Positions 1 through 7,553 are shown, counted from the stretch's first letter. The stretch: DNA of 9,993 bases from CAJQND01 sp051010095 (GCA_051010095.1 JBPCVX010000297.1:1-9993), one strand, 5' to 3'. The notes: generated by a model not told the origin, from the sequence alone. A program made the numbers and translations.

Positions 1-885
1 GTGCAAGCATCACGTGATACGGCGCTGCGGGAAAGAATGGCCAGCCTGGAAATGCCGCGTCCGCCGATCGGGTCCTTTGATTGGAATGTTCCGGTGATCA
101 TGGGGATTGTGAACGTGACGCCTGACAGCTTTTCTGATGGGGGGAAGTTTGATCAAACTGAGACAGCGATTGCACATGGCCGCAATCTGCTCGCGCGCGG
201 TGCGCATATTCTTGATGTTGGTGGTGAATCAACCAGGCCCGGCTCTGACCCGGTTGGGGAAGCAGAAGAACTACGCAGGGTATTGCCGGTTATCGAGGCG
301 CTTACCAACGATGGGGCCTATGTTTCCTGCGACACGCGCAAAAGCGGTGTCATGACCGGGGCAGCTAAAGCGGGTGCGCAGATGCTCAATGACGTGACAG
401 CTCTGACCCATGAACCAAATTCGCTCGAAACGGCCTCTGGAACCGGTCTGCCTGTTGTTTTGATGCATTCTCAGGGTGAACCTAAAACCATGCAGCAAAA
501 CCCAACCTATGATGACGTGTGTCTGGATATATTCGATGCGCTAGCGGAAAAAATTGAGCGCTGCGTGGCGGGGGGGATTCCACGCGAAAAACTCATCGCT
601 GATCCGGGCATCGGGTTTGGAAAGACTTATGAACATAATCTGCAACTGATGGACGGATTGGCGCTTTTTCACGGTCTCGGCGTGCCTTTGATGCTGGGGG
701 TGTCGCGCAAAAAGTTCATAGGCGTCGTTACCGGTATTGAGGATGCTCAGCAAAGGGTAACGGGCTCTGTCGCCGCCGCGCTTGCCGGATTGGCGCAAGG
801 TGTGCAGATGTTCCGTGTGCATGATGCAGATGAGACTGCGCAAGCGTTCAAGGTGTGGTCGGCGATTGGGCGCAATCAAACATAA
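1..885 (+). CDS. folP: Dihydropteroate synthase (5' end possibly cut by window edge)
   Basis: Condenses 6-hydroxymethyl-7,8-dihydropterin pyrophosphate with p-aminobenzoate to give 7,8-dihydropteroate in cytosolic folate synthesis; this is the sulfonamide target. The single TIM-barrel domain shows the family motifs in order: NVTPDSFSDGG (about 38-48), DVGGESTRPG (about 73-82), CDTRKS, NDV, LMHSQGEP, DPGIGFGK (201-208), the pterin-binding SRKKFIG (235-241) and the C-terminal RVHD (272-275). At 294 residues from base 1 it is slightly longer than the usual 270-285. The first codon is GTG, but the window begins there, so the true start may lie upstream, at base 1, or at the ATG at 37 (residue 13). 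No clear Shine-Dalgarno sequence decides between them. glmM follows after 87 bp on the same strand; in many proteobacteria the order is ftsH-folP-glmM, so ftsH would be expected just outside the window. Confidence 0.95.
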   Translation: MQASRDTALRERMASLEMPRPPIGSFDWNVPVIMGIVNVTPDSFSDGGKFDQTETAIAHGRNLLARGAHILDVGGESTRPGSDPVGEAEELRRVLPVIEALTNDGAYVSCDTRKSGVMTGAAKAGAQMLNDVTALTHEPNSLETASGTGLPVVLMHSQGEPKTMQQNPTYDDVCLDIFDALAEKIERCVAGGIPREKLIADPGIGFGKTYEHNLQLMDGLALFHGLGVPLMLGVSRKKFIGVVTGIEDAQQRVTGSVAAALAGLAQGVQMFRVHDADETAQAFKVWSAIGRNQT

Positions 886-972
886 ACCACAAATTTTATT
901 GAAATTGCAGCAAGCTGCGGTTTGCAGTAAAAAAGCGCGGAAAGTGCTGGGGACACAGGATAGGAAATTTCT

Positions 973-2316
973 ATGCGCAAATATTTTGGCACGGATGGAA
1001 TTCGCGGAACTGCAAATTCATGGCCAATGACGGCGGAAACCGCGTTGAAAGTCGGCATGGCGGCTGGCAGTGCGTTTACCAAAGCTGATCACCGCCATCG
1101 GGTTGTCATTGGCAAGGATACGCGGCTCTCCGGATACACCATCGAAAATGCGCTTGTTGCGGGGTTTTTGTCGGTGGGTATGGATGTCTTTCAATTTGGT
1201 CCCCTGCCAACGCCTGCTGTTGCGATGCTTACACGATCTCTGCGTGCGGATTTGGGGGTGATGATATCTGCGTCTCATAACCCATTTCACGATAATGGCA
1301 TTAAGCTGTTCGGGCCGGATGGTTATAAACTTTCCGATGCGACCGAAAGCAAAATTGAAAAGCTCATCGAAACTGATGCTGAACGGCTTATGGTGAAACC
1401 GGAGCGCCTTGGCAGGGCACAACGCATTGATGATGCACAGGCGCGCTATATCGAATTTGCAAAGCGCACTTTGGCGCGCGGCATGCGCCTTGATGATCTT
1501 CGTGTCGTTGTGGATTGCGCAAATGGCGCGGCCTACAAGGTGGCGCCTGCCGCATTATGGGAATTGGGCGCGGAAGTTTTCTCAATTGGCGTTGAGCCGA
1601 ACGGTTTCAACATCAACAAGGATTGCGGTTCAACCTCACCCGACGCCCTGGTGAAAAAAGTGCGCGAGATGCGTGCCGACATTGGAATTGCGCTGGATGG
1701 TGATGCAGACAGATGTCTCATCGTCGATGAAAAGGGAAACATTGTCGATGGCGATCAGATGATGGCGCTTATCGCGGCAAGTTGGCGCCAGGACGATCGG
1801 TTGTCGGCGGATGGTGTTGTAGCAACCGTCATGTCTAACCTTGGCTTTGAGCGTTTTCTCGATGATATCGGTCTGGATCTTGTGCGCGCGCAAGTGGGTG
1901 ATCGCTATGTGGTCGAAGAGATGCGCAAAGGAGGTTACAATGTTGGCGGTGAGCAATCGGGTCACATTGTGTTGTCCGATTACTCTACAACGGGCGATGG
2001 TTTGGTCGCTGCGCTGCAAGTACTTGCTGCGGTTAAGCAATCCGGTAAACCAGTGAGTGAAACCTGCAAGCTGTTTGAGCCTTTGCCGCAAGTGCTGAAG
2101 AATGTGCGTTTCAGCGCGGGCGCACCTCTAAATGAAAAACCGGTGCAACAGGCAATTGCAGAGGGAACCGACAGGCTAGGAAAGACAGGAAGGTTGGTCA
2201 TCAGGCCATCTGGCACGGAACCGCTTATTCGCGTTATGGGTGAGGGTGATGATGAGAGACTTGTTAACGCAGTCGTTGATGATATTGTTCAGGCGTTGAA
2301 GGACGTTGCCGCCTGA
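973..2316 (+). CDS. glmM: Phosphoglucosamine mutase
   Basis: Interconverts glucosamine-6-phosphate and glucosamine-1-phosphate, the step before UDP-GlcNAc for peptidoglycan and LPS. The 447-residue length is normal for the family. All four active-site blocks of the alpha-D-phosphohexomutase fold are present: the phosphoserine loop SASHNP (99-104, catalytic Ser101), the Mg2+ loop DGDADR (242-247), the sugar-binding GGEQSGH (325-331) and the phosphate-binding RPSGTEP (411-417). The N-terminus KYFGTDGIRG is the typical GlmM start, and AGGATAGGAA at 957-966 is a suitable ribosome binding site, so the ATG at 973 is well supported. Probably co-transcribed with folP upstream. Its last 53 bp overlap the 3' end of the convergent transporter gene. 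No intrinsic terminator is visible right after the stop. Confidence 0.98.
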   Translation: MRKYFGTDGIRGTANSWPMTAETALKVGMAAGSAFTKADHRHRVVIGKDTRLSGYTIENALVAGFLSVGMDVFQFGPLPTPAVAMLTRSLRADLGVMISASHNPFHDNGIKLFGPDGYKLSDATESKIEKLIETDAERLMVKPERLGRAQRIDDAQARYIEFAKRTLARGMRLDDLRVVVDCANGAAYKVAPAALWELGAEVFSIGVEPNGFNINKDCGSTSPDALVKKVREMRADIGIALDGDADRCLIVDEKGNIVDGDQMMALIAASWRQDDRLSADGVVATVMSNLGFERFLDDIGLDLVRAQVGDRYVVEEMRKGGYNVGGEQSGHIVLSDYSTTGDGLVAALQVLAAVKQSGKPVSETCKLFEPLPQVLKNVRFSAGAPLNEKPVQQAIAEGTDRLGKTGRLVIRPSGTEPLIRVMGEGDDERLVNAVVDDIVQALKDVAA

Positions 2317-3193
2317 ATTGTGACACCGCAATGCCTGCCATAATGAGGCCAAGACCAATGTAAGCGTTGGCGGGCAGGGTTTCCCTTAATACCAGCACCC
2401 CCAACAGCAGCGCGTATCCGGGCAGCAGATAGTTGGTGTATGACACGAAACTTGCCCCAGCACTTGCCAGCAAAAAGTAAAGCACGATAGATGCAAGCGC
2501 GGTTGGAAACACGCCAAGTGCTACCACCGACCAGAGGGATGCGGTGTCGATTGTGAGATCAATATTGCCCGTGTGCATCATCGCGAATGTGCACGATGCA
2601 ACACTCCCCACCAAAGCTACCGCCGCTGACATTTCCAGCGGGGCAACCCGTGGCATGAGCCTTGCTGAGATTGAATGCATGGCAAAACACATGGTGCCAC
2701 CTATCACCGCAAGCTGGCCCCAAAAAGCTAGCCCTGCGCTCGATAGTGACAACAGCTCACGCGGATCGAACATGGTAACAACGCCTGCAAACCCAAGCAC
2801 AAACCCTGCCAGTTTAAATCGGTTGAGTTTTTCATCGGGCAGCGCGATGTGTGCCAGAGCGATCGTCCACAAGGGTGTGACTCCCATGAGCACGCCGGCG
2901 ACTGCGGAAGGGATATGCTGGGTGCCCCACGAGATTAGGTAAAAGGGCAGCATGGTACCCGCAATTGCCAGCCAGGCAATGCACGCCCAAAGCAGAGCCC
3001 CTGAGGGCAAACGGCGGCCCGATAGAAAACATGCAGGCACCAAAATGAGTGCGGCAATACTCATGCGTCCGGCCACCACCCAATCTGGCGGAATGGAAGA
3101 AACGGCTGTCTTAGTCAGCGCATAGGATGACCCCCAGAATACGACAAGCGTTGCCAGGGCTGCCCAATCTTTAAGTGCCGGTGTGTTGCGCAA
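2264..3193 (-). CDS. EamA/DMT-family transporter (putative small-molecule exporter)
   Basis: An inner-membrane protein of 309 residues, the usual size for drug/metabolite transporters with two EamA repeats. Hydrophobic segments are visible around residues 8-28, 37-57, 68-88, 93-115, 123-141, 155-175, 185-205, 217-237, 243-265 and 268-288, which fits ten helices. The early WGSSYALTK motif and the ALPDEKLNRFKLAG and LRETLPANAYIG motifs before the last helix of each half are typical of EamA proteins. Substrate cannot be read from sequence; relatives export amino acids or metabolites. The start is TTG (bases 3191-3193), since an in-frame stop lies five codons upstream, and AAGG at 3203-3206 sits 9 nt before it. 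The basic tail after the last helix, about 17 residues, is encoded antisense to the end of glmM. The gene runs divergently from the outer-membrane protein gene. Confidence 0.9.
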   Translation of the reverse strand: MRNTPALKDWAALATLVVFWGSSYALTKTAVSSIPPDWVVAGRMSIAALILVPACFLSGRRLPSGALLWACIAWLAIAGTMLPFYLISWGTQHIPSAVAGVLMGVTPLWTIALAHIALPDEKLNRFKLAGFVLGFAGVVTMFDPRELLSLSSAGLAFWGQLAVIGGTMCFAMHSISARLMPRVAPLEMSAAVALVGSVASCTFAMMHTGNIDLTIDTASLWSVVALGVFPTALASIVLYFLLASAGASFVSYTNYLLPGYALLLGVLVLRETLPANAYIGLGLIMAGIAVSQFRRQRPSTPEQYHQRLR

Positions 3194-3266
3194 GGTGAAA
3201 GGCCTTCAAAATACGAACACGGGACGTTAAGCGGCTATGGCCAAAAGGGCAATCGCGAAATCATGG

Positions 3267-3294
3267 TTAATTCCTCCTTAAATGTTTTGGTTAA
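3267..3294 (+). promoter_or_regulatory. Putative CtrA-binding site (TTAA-N7-TTAA plus an extra half-site)
   Basis: TTAA at 3267-3270 and TTAA at 3278-3281 are separated by exactly 7 bases, matching the full CtrA box known from alphaproteobacteria. A third TTAA lies at 3291-3294. The site is 77-91 bp before the ATG of the outer-membrane protein gene and about 75 bp upstream of the divergent transporter start. That the site is used by CtrA, and which gene it would control, is inference. Confidence 0.5.
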
Positions 3295-3306
3295 TGATGG
3301 GTTTAT

Positions 3307-3324
3307 GCGCGCCTTCGGGCGTGC
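3307..3324 (+). promoter_or_regulatory. Hairpin with UUCG tetraloop in the upstream region of the outer-membrane protein gene
   Basis: A 7-bp stem (3307-3313 with 3318-3324, one G-U pair) closes a TTCG loop with a C-G closing pair, the especially stable cUUCGg form. It lies 33 bp before the ATG at 3358. No T run follows, so it is not an ordinary intrinsic terminator. If transcribed, it could stabilise the leader mRNA; this is inference. Confidence 0.4.
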
Positions 3325-3357
3325 TCATTGGTTTTCAGGCGCCGGAGCGCGGTTGGT

Positions 3358-4005
3358 ATGCGTGTTTTTAGAAATTGTTTTTTAAGTGCTTTTGCGGCAA
3401 CCCTGTTTGCCGGAACTTCCTTGCATGCGATGGCAAATGATCTAGAGGGCTGGCAGCCTGATGTCGAGATTGTCGACAAGTTGCCTGCAAATATGTGCCT
3501 TTATGCAGGTCTTGGAGGCGGAGTTTCTGCCCTGCAAAAGTTTTCATCACCTGCATCATCTGTCAAAGTTGACCCTAAGACGACAGGCTTCTTAGATGGC
3601 ACCATCGGTTGCAACGTGATGGGCTACGCGCGCACGGAGTTTGAATTTGCGTATCGCTTTAAGTCTGATCTAAAGACTGGTTCTGGTTCGTTGCGTGGGT
3701 ACTCAGGGCTTGGGAATCTGTGGCTTGAGCCGTTCGAACTGGGTGGTGCGATTAAACCTTATCTAGGTGGTGGGCTTGGTTTCGCACGCAATAAACTCAT
3801 TGATGCTGGATTACCCAATACTTGGAAAACACGGTTTGCCTGGCAGGCAGGCGCAGGCGTAAGTGTTAAAGTACACGAGCTCCTGACGCTGGATTTAGGG
3901 TATCGTTACAGAGACTTAGGAAAAGCGTCGCCTGGCGGTTACGGGCACCTCACCTCCCATGAGGGCCGCGTCGGTCTGCGCTTTGAGTTGGGGCAGTTTT
4001 TTTAG
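3358..4005 (+). CDS. Small outer-membrane beta-barrel protein (OmpA/porin-like)
   Basis: A predicted exported protein of 215 residues. An N-terminal signal peptide (MRVFRN, a hydrophobic stretch to about residue 20, then LHAMA before NDLEG) suggests cleavage after about residue 24-26. The rest is rich in Gly and in alternating aromatic/polar strands such as CLYAGLGGGV, IKPYLGGGLGFARN, FAWQAGAGVSVKV and LDLGYRYRDLG. It ends in two Phe residues, the usual C-terminal signature of beta-barrel proteins inserted by BAM. The length and single barrel fit an eight-stranded OmpA/Omp25-like porin-family protein with no peptidoglycan-binding domain. Two Cys (47 and 85) remain in the mature part. ATG at 3358 was chosen over an in-frame TTG at 3328 because GGAG at 3344-3347 is 10 nt upstream and the shorter form starts directly with a signal peptide. 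Specific function is unknown. The CtrA-like box and UUCG hairpin lie upstream. Confidence 0.8.
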   Translation: MRVFRNCFLSAFAATLFAGTSLHAMANDLEGWQPDVEIVDKLPANMCLYAGLGGGVSALQKFSSPASSVKVDPKTTGFLDGTIGCNVMGYARTEFEFAYRFKSDLKTGSGSLRGYSGLGNLWLEPFELGGAIKPYLGGGLGFARNKLIDAGLPNTWKTRFAWQAGAGVSVKVHELLTLDLGYRYRDLGKASPGGYGHLTSHEGRVGLRFELGQFF

Positions 4006-4024
4006 AAACTTCACCTAAGCGACA

Positions 4025-4053
4025 TTGACACTGCGTGTTCACTCCATTAGACG
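4025..4053 (+). promoter_or_regulatory. Candidate sigma-70-type promoter for serC-serA
   Basis: A perfect TTGACA -35 hexamer lies at 4025-4030. A weak -10 (TTAGAC at 4047-4052 or TAGACG at 4048-4053) follows at 16-17 bp spacing. Transcription would then begin near 4059, just at the start of the structured leader. The -10 is a poor match, so the start point is uncertain. Confidence 0.4.
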
Positions 4054-4054
4054 G

Positions 4055-4107
4055 GTCAGTGGGACACCCTTCCCCAACGAAGGGCACTTATCTGTGAGGG
4101 TAGGATC
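4055..4107 (+). ncRNA. serC leader RNA (putative cis-regulatory element)
   Basis: The 5' UTR of serC can fold into a hairpin: AGTG (4058-4061) pairs with CACT (4085-4088), then a 5-nt bulge, then CCCTTC (4067-4072) pairs with GAAGGG (4079-4084) around a 6-nt loop. The bases ACCCTT at 4066-4071 can instead pair with the serC Shine-Dalgarno region GAGGGT (4096-4101), five Watson-Crick pairs plus one G-U. The two pairings exclude each other. A known family, the serC RNA motif, occurs before serC-serA operons in alphaproteobacteria, and its last stem overlaps the serC ribosome binding site. Position, lineage and structure fit, though I match it from memory, not by a covariance search. No ligand is established that I know of. 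Confidence 0.7.
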
Positions 4108-5286
4108 ATGACAGGTCATACACAACCGGCAACGCGGCCGGCAAATCCGCGTTTTTCGTCTGGGCCTTGCGCCAAAATTCCGGGATGGACTCCGGCTCTT
4201 CTAGAAAATGCATTGCTAGGACGCTCCCATCGCTCGGGCGAGGGCAAGGCGCGTCTTAAATATGCTATTGAGCTCACCCGCGAGATATTGGGCGTGCCTG
4301 AAGGGTATCACATTGGCATCGTGCCAGCCTCAGATACAGGCGCCGTAGAAATGGCCTTGTGGTCAATGTTGGGCGCGCGCGGGGTAGATCTGCTGGCGTG
4401 GGAAAGCTTTGGTTCTGGCTGGGTCACGGATGTGGTCAAACAGCTCAAGCTTGATGATGCGCGTGTTATTGAGGCGCCTTACGGCGAACTGCCCGACCTT
4501 TCACAAGTAGATACCAAAACCCGAGATTGCGTGTTCACCTGGAACGGCACCACGTCTGGTGTGCGGGTTGTCGATGGCGACTGGATTGCCGAAGACCGCG
4601 AAGGTATCACCATTTGTGATGCCACATCTGCTGCCTTTGCGCAGGATCTGGATTGGGCAAAGCTCGATGTTGTCACCTATTCCTGGCAGAAGGTGCTGGG
4701 CGGTGAGGCAGCTCATGGCATGCTGATCTTGAGCCCGCGTGCTGTAGAGCGTCTTGAAAATTACACACCTTCCTGGCCGCTGCCTAAAATCTTCCGTCTC
4801 ACCAAGAATGGCAAGTTGAATGCGGCGATCTTCCAAGGTGCAACCATCAACACGCCTTCGATGCTGTGTGTAGAGGATTACATTATGGCGCTTGAATGGG
4901 CGAAGGGCGTGGGCAGGCTTGAAGGCCTGATAAAGCGGGCCGACGCTAATGCAGCGGCAATCGCCAATTGGGTGGACGTAACTGCGTGGGTTGAGCATCT
5001 GGCGGTTGTGCCAGAAACCCGATCGAACACGTCTGTATGCCTGAAGCTTTCACAAAGCGCCCTTGCTGGCCTTGATGAAGAGCAGGCTCAGGCATTGCCC
5101 AAACGCATTGTGAAACTGCTGGCAGATGAAAGCGTAGCGCTTGATATTGGCGCCTATCGCGATGCCCCGGCGGGTTTGCGCATTTGGTGCGGAGCAAGCG
5201 TTGAAACTTCTGACATTAGAGCGCTTCTGCCGTGGCTCGACTGGGCCTTTGCAGAAGCTCTGCTTGAAGCAAAAGAAGCTGCGTAA
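4108..5286 (+). CDS. serC: Phosphoserine aminotransferase (Methanosarcina/alphaproteobacterial type)
   Basis: A cytosolic PLP enzyme converting 3-phosphohydroxypyruvate and glutamate to 3-phosphoserine and 2-oxoglutarate, the second step of serine synthesis. It is a fold-type I, class V aminotransferase of 392 residues. SSGPCAKIPGW lies near the N-terminus, followed by GRSHRSGEGKARL, where substrate phosphate is usually bound. VPASDTGAVEMALWS comes next, then CDATSAAF with Asp171 placed to contact the PLP ring nitrogen. SWQKVLGGE carries the Schiff-base lysine, Lys195. These motifs match the serC_2 subfamily of archaea and alphaproteobacteria more than the E. coli form. ATG at 4108 is preceded by GAGGG at 4096-4100, 7 nt away, which the leader RNA may mask. 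serA starts 44 bp downstream, so the two first steps of the pathway are encoded together. Confidence 0.96.
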   Translation: MTGHTQPATRPANPRFSSGPCAKIPGWTPALLENALLGRSHRSGEGKARLKYAIELTREILGVPEGYHIGIVPASDTGAVEMALWSMLGARGVDLLAWESFGSGWVTDVVKQLKLDDARVIEAPYGELPDLSQVDTKTRDCVFTWNGTTSGVRVVDGDWIAEDREGITICDATSAAFAQDLDWAKLDVVTYSWQKVLGGEAAHGMLILSPRAVERLENYTPSWPLPKIFRLTKNGKLNAAIFQGATINTPSMLCVEDYIMALEWAKGVGRLEGLIKRADANAAAIANWVDVTAWVEHLAVVPETRSNTSVCLKLSQSALAGLDEEQAQALPKRIVKLLADESVALDIGAYRDAPAGLRIWCGASVETSDIRALLPWLDWAFAEALLEAKEAA

Positions 5287-5330
5287 CACTCAATTTTCAA
5301 CATAAAGACCAAAGTACAAGGAGCAGCCTG

Positions 5331-6917
5331 ATGGCGCCTAAAGTATTGATTTCAGATAAACTATCACCGACAGCCGTGCAAATTTTCAAAGACCGCGGGC
5401 TGGATGTAGACTACGAACCAGACCTTGGCAAAGACAAAGAAAAACTGCTTTCTGTGATCGACCAATATGACGGTCTTGCTGTGCGCTCGGCAACTAAGGC
5501 GACGGAAAAAATTATTTCAGCAGCAGATAACCTCAAGGTAATTGGCCGGGCGGGGATCGGCGTGGACAATATCGACATTCCGGCAGCCACCGCCAAGGGC
5601 ATCATTGTGATGAACACGCCGTTCGGCAATTCTATCACCACGGCAGAACACGCCATCTCATTGATGATGGCACTGGCCCGGCAAATTCCTGCCGCCAACA
5701 CGTCGACCCACCTGGGCAAATGGGAAAAGAGCCGTTTCATGGGCGTGGAGCTGTTCTCCAAGACACTTGGCATAATCGGCTGTGGGAATATCGGCGCGAT
5801 TGTTGCTGATCGCGCTATAGGTTTGAAAATGAAGGTAATTGCCTACGACCCGTTCCTCTCTGCTGAACGAGCTGTGGAACTTGGCGTTGAAAAGGTGGAG
5901 CTGGAAGAGCTGTTGCCGCGTGCGGATTTCATTTCACTTCACACACCTCTCACTGATAAGACCAAAGGCATCATCGATGCCACGGCGCTGGACGCAATGA
6001 AACCTGGCGTGCGTATTATTAATTGTGCGCGTGGCGGATTGATTGTGGAAGAAGCGCTAAAGGTGGCGCTAGAAGCTGGCCATGTGGCAGGGGCTGCGCT
6101 CGATGTTTTTGAGGAAGAGCCCGCCAAAGAAAATGACCTGTTCGATATGGAGAATGTCGTTTGCACACCTCACTTGGGCGCTGCAACTTCTGAAGCGCAG
6201 GAAAACGTGGCGCTGCAGGTTGCTGAGCAAATGTCGGATTATCTACTTTCTGGTGCAGTGACGAACGCACTGAACATGCCATCGATCTCCGCTGAAGAAG
6301 CACCAAAACTGAAACCTTTCGTAGCGCTTGCTGAGCAACTTGGCTCTGTCGCAGGGCAACTCACCCAAACGGGCCTAAAAGGCGTGGTGATCGAATATGC
6401 AGGTGATGTTGCGGAAATGAACACAAAGGCTCTCACGTCCGCTGCGCTTGCGGGCGTAATGCGCCCACTCTTAAGTGATGTAAACATGGTGTCTGCGCCT
6501 GTGGTGGCCAGGGAGCGCGGCATTACGGTCGATGAGGTGCAGCAAACTCAGCGCGGTGTTTATGACAGCTATATCCGCCTTACTTTAAAAACCGAGCGCC
6601 AAGAACGTTCAATCGCAGGTACGGTTTTCTCTGACGGCAAACCAAGGATTATTCAGTTAAAGGGCATCAATATGGAAGCTGAATTCGGTCCTCACATGCT
6701 CTATATCACCAACGAGGATAAGCCTGGATTTATTGGTGCCCTTGGCAGCCTGCTCGGAGATGCAGAAGTGAATATCGCCACCTTTAATCTTGGACGACAA
6801 AAGGAAGGCGGCGATGCAATTGCGCTTGTAGAAGTGGATGGCGAAGTACCAATGGCCGTTATCAACAAGCTTTCTGCCCTGCCTCACGTGAAGCAGGCGG
6901 TTGAATTAAAGCTATAG
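5331..6917 (+). CDS. serA: D-3-phosphoglycerate dehydrogenase, long form with ASB and ACT domains
   Basis: Oxidises 3-phosphoglycerate to 3-phosphohydroxypyruvate with NAD+, the committed step of serine synthesis. At 528 residues it is the long type-1 form. The substrate-binding half spans about 1-98 and 285-315. The Rossmann domain has GCGNIG (Gly150, 152, 155) and an acidic Asp in AYDPF at the end of the second strand. The catalytic triad is present: Arg234 in CARGG, Glu263 in FEEEP, and His281 in PHLGA. An allosteric substrate-binding (ASB) domain covers about 320-440. A C-terminal ACT domain begins near 455 (HMLYITNEDKPGFIG); in relatives it binds serine for feedback inhibition. ATG at 5331 has AAGGAG at 5318-5323, spaced 7 nt, a strong ribosome binding site. 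Lies 44 bp after serC and 12 bp before the flavoprotein gene. Confidence 0.98.
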   Translation: MAPKVLISDKLSPTAVQIFKDRGLDVDYEPDLGKDKEKLLSVIDQYDGLAVRSATKATEKIISAADNLKVIGRAGIGVDNIDIPAATAKGIIVMNTPFGNSITTAEHAISLMMALARQIPAANTSTHLGKWEKSRFMGVELFSKTLGIIGCGNIGAIVADRAIGLKMKVIAYDPFLSAERAVELGVEKVELEELLPRADFISLHTPLTDKTKGIIDATALDAMKPGVRIINCARGGLIVEEALKVALEAGHVAGAALDVFEEEPAKENDLFDMENVVCTPHLGAATSEAQENVALQVAEQMSDYLLSGAVTNALNMPSISAEEAPKLKPFVALAEQLGSVAGQLTQTGLKGVVIEYAGDVAEMNTKALTSAALAGVMRPLLSDVNMVSAPVVARERGITVDEVQQTQRGVYDSYIRLTLKTERQERSIAGTVFSDGKPRIIQLKGINMEAEFGPHMLYITNEDKPGFIGALGSLLGDAEVNIATFNLGRQKEGGDAIALVEVDGEVPMAVINKLSALPHVKQAVELKL

Positions 6918-6929
6918 GAATCGTGCAAA

Positions 6930-7553
6930 ATGAGCAGTTCCGACCATGTGATTAAAACGCGGGCGGAATTGCTCGCGCTCTACGGCGAGACGAACCCGAT
7001 GTCGTTGGCCAAAGAGATGCCCGTCCTCGCACCCGCCTATCGCGAATGGATTGAGCGCGCGCCATTTTTTGCGCTCGCGTCTTCTGGCAGTGGCGGGCTT
7101 GATTGCACACCGCGGGGTGATGCCGTGGGATCAGTTTTGCAGGTGCTCGACGATGCCACAATCGCTTTTCCCGACAGGCGCGGCAATAACCGCATCGATA
7201 CGCTGAAGAATATCGTGGAAGATCCACGCGTGGCGCTGTTGTTTCTCACCCCTGGCATCAACGAAACGCTGCGCATTAATGGCACAGCGCAAATCACAAC
7301 TGATCCCGAACTCCTTTCCCGCTTTGAGATGAAGGGGAAACAGCCCGCCGCCGTGATCGTGGTGAAGATCGGTGCGGTCTATTTTCAATGCGCCCGCGCG
7401 CTCATGCGTTCATCGCTTTGGGATGTGGAGGCGCAGTTTAAACGTGGCGATCTGCCCACCGCCGGCCAGATGACCAAGAGCGCCTCAGAGGATTTCGATG
7501 CGGAAACTTATGATGCCGCATTGGTCGAGCGCCAAAAAGGCAGTTTGTATTAA
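6930..7553 (+). CDS. Pyridoxamine 5'-phosphate oxidase-like FMN-binding protein (DR_2398/MSMEG_1061-type)
   Basis: A cytosolic protein of 207 residues with the PNPOx-like split-barrel fold, probably binding FMN or F420. Family-type motifs are FFALASSGSGGLDCTPRGD (46-64), FPDRRGNNRIDTLKNI (80-95), DPRVALLFLTPG (98-109), and then LRINGTAQI, VVKIGAVYFQCARALMRSSLW in the second half. This resembles the PPOX-class subfamily typified by DR_2398, not true PdxH, so reaction and substrate are unknown. ATG at 6930 is 12 bp after the serA stop, and its ribosome binding site AGGAA (6916-6920) overlaps that stop codon, so it is probably translated from the serC-serA transcript. A link to PLP supply for SerC is tempting but only inference. 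An 82-bp gap separates it from the next gene. Confidence 0.85.
   Translation: MSSSDHVIKTRAELLALYGETNPMSLAKEMPVLAPAYREWIERAPFFALASSGSGGLDCTPRGDAVGSVLQVLDDATIAFPDRRGNNRIDTLKNIVEDPRVALLFLTPGINETLRINGTAQITTDPELLSRFEMKGKQPAAVIVVKIGAVYFQCARALMRSSLWDVEAQFKRGDLPTAGQMTKSASEDFDAETYDAALVERQKGSLY

Noticed and set aside
904..926. Repeated TTGCAG and short GCAG/CTGC dyad between folP and glmM
   Set aside because: The stem is only 4 bp with no U-tract; within chance expectation.
1636..2091. Minus-strand open frame of 151 codons inside glmM
   Set aside because: It lies wholly antisense to a well-conserved enzyme gene, has no recognisable motif, and its composition is that of a shadow frame.
2544..2942. Plus-strand open frame of 132 codons across the transporter gene
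   Set aside because: It is the complement of EamA coding sequence; the minus-strand product has ten helices and family motifs, while this one has neither.
3328..3357. Upstream TTG start adding ten residues to the outer-membrane protein
   Set aside because: The added MVFRRRSAVG lengthens the signal peptide's front unusually, and the ATG at 3358 has a properly placed GGAG.
4501..4998. Minus-strand open frame of 165 codons inside serC
   Set aside because: Fully antisense to serC, with no family motif, no membrane or signal pattern and no fitting ribosome binding site.
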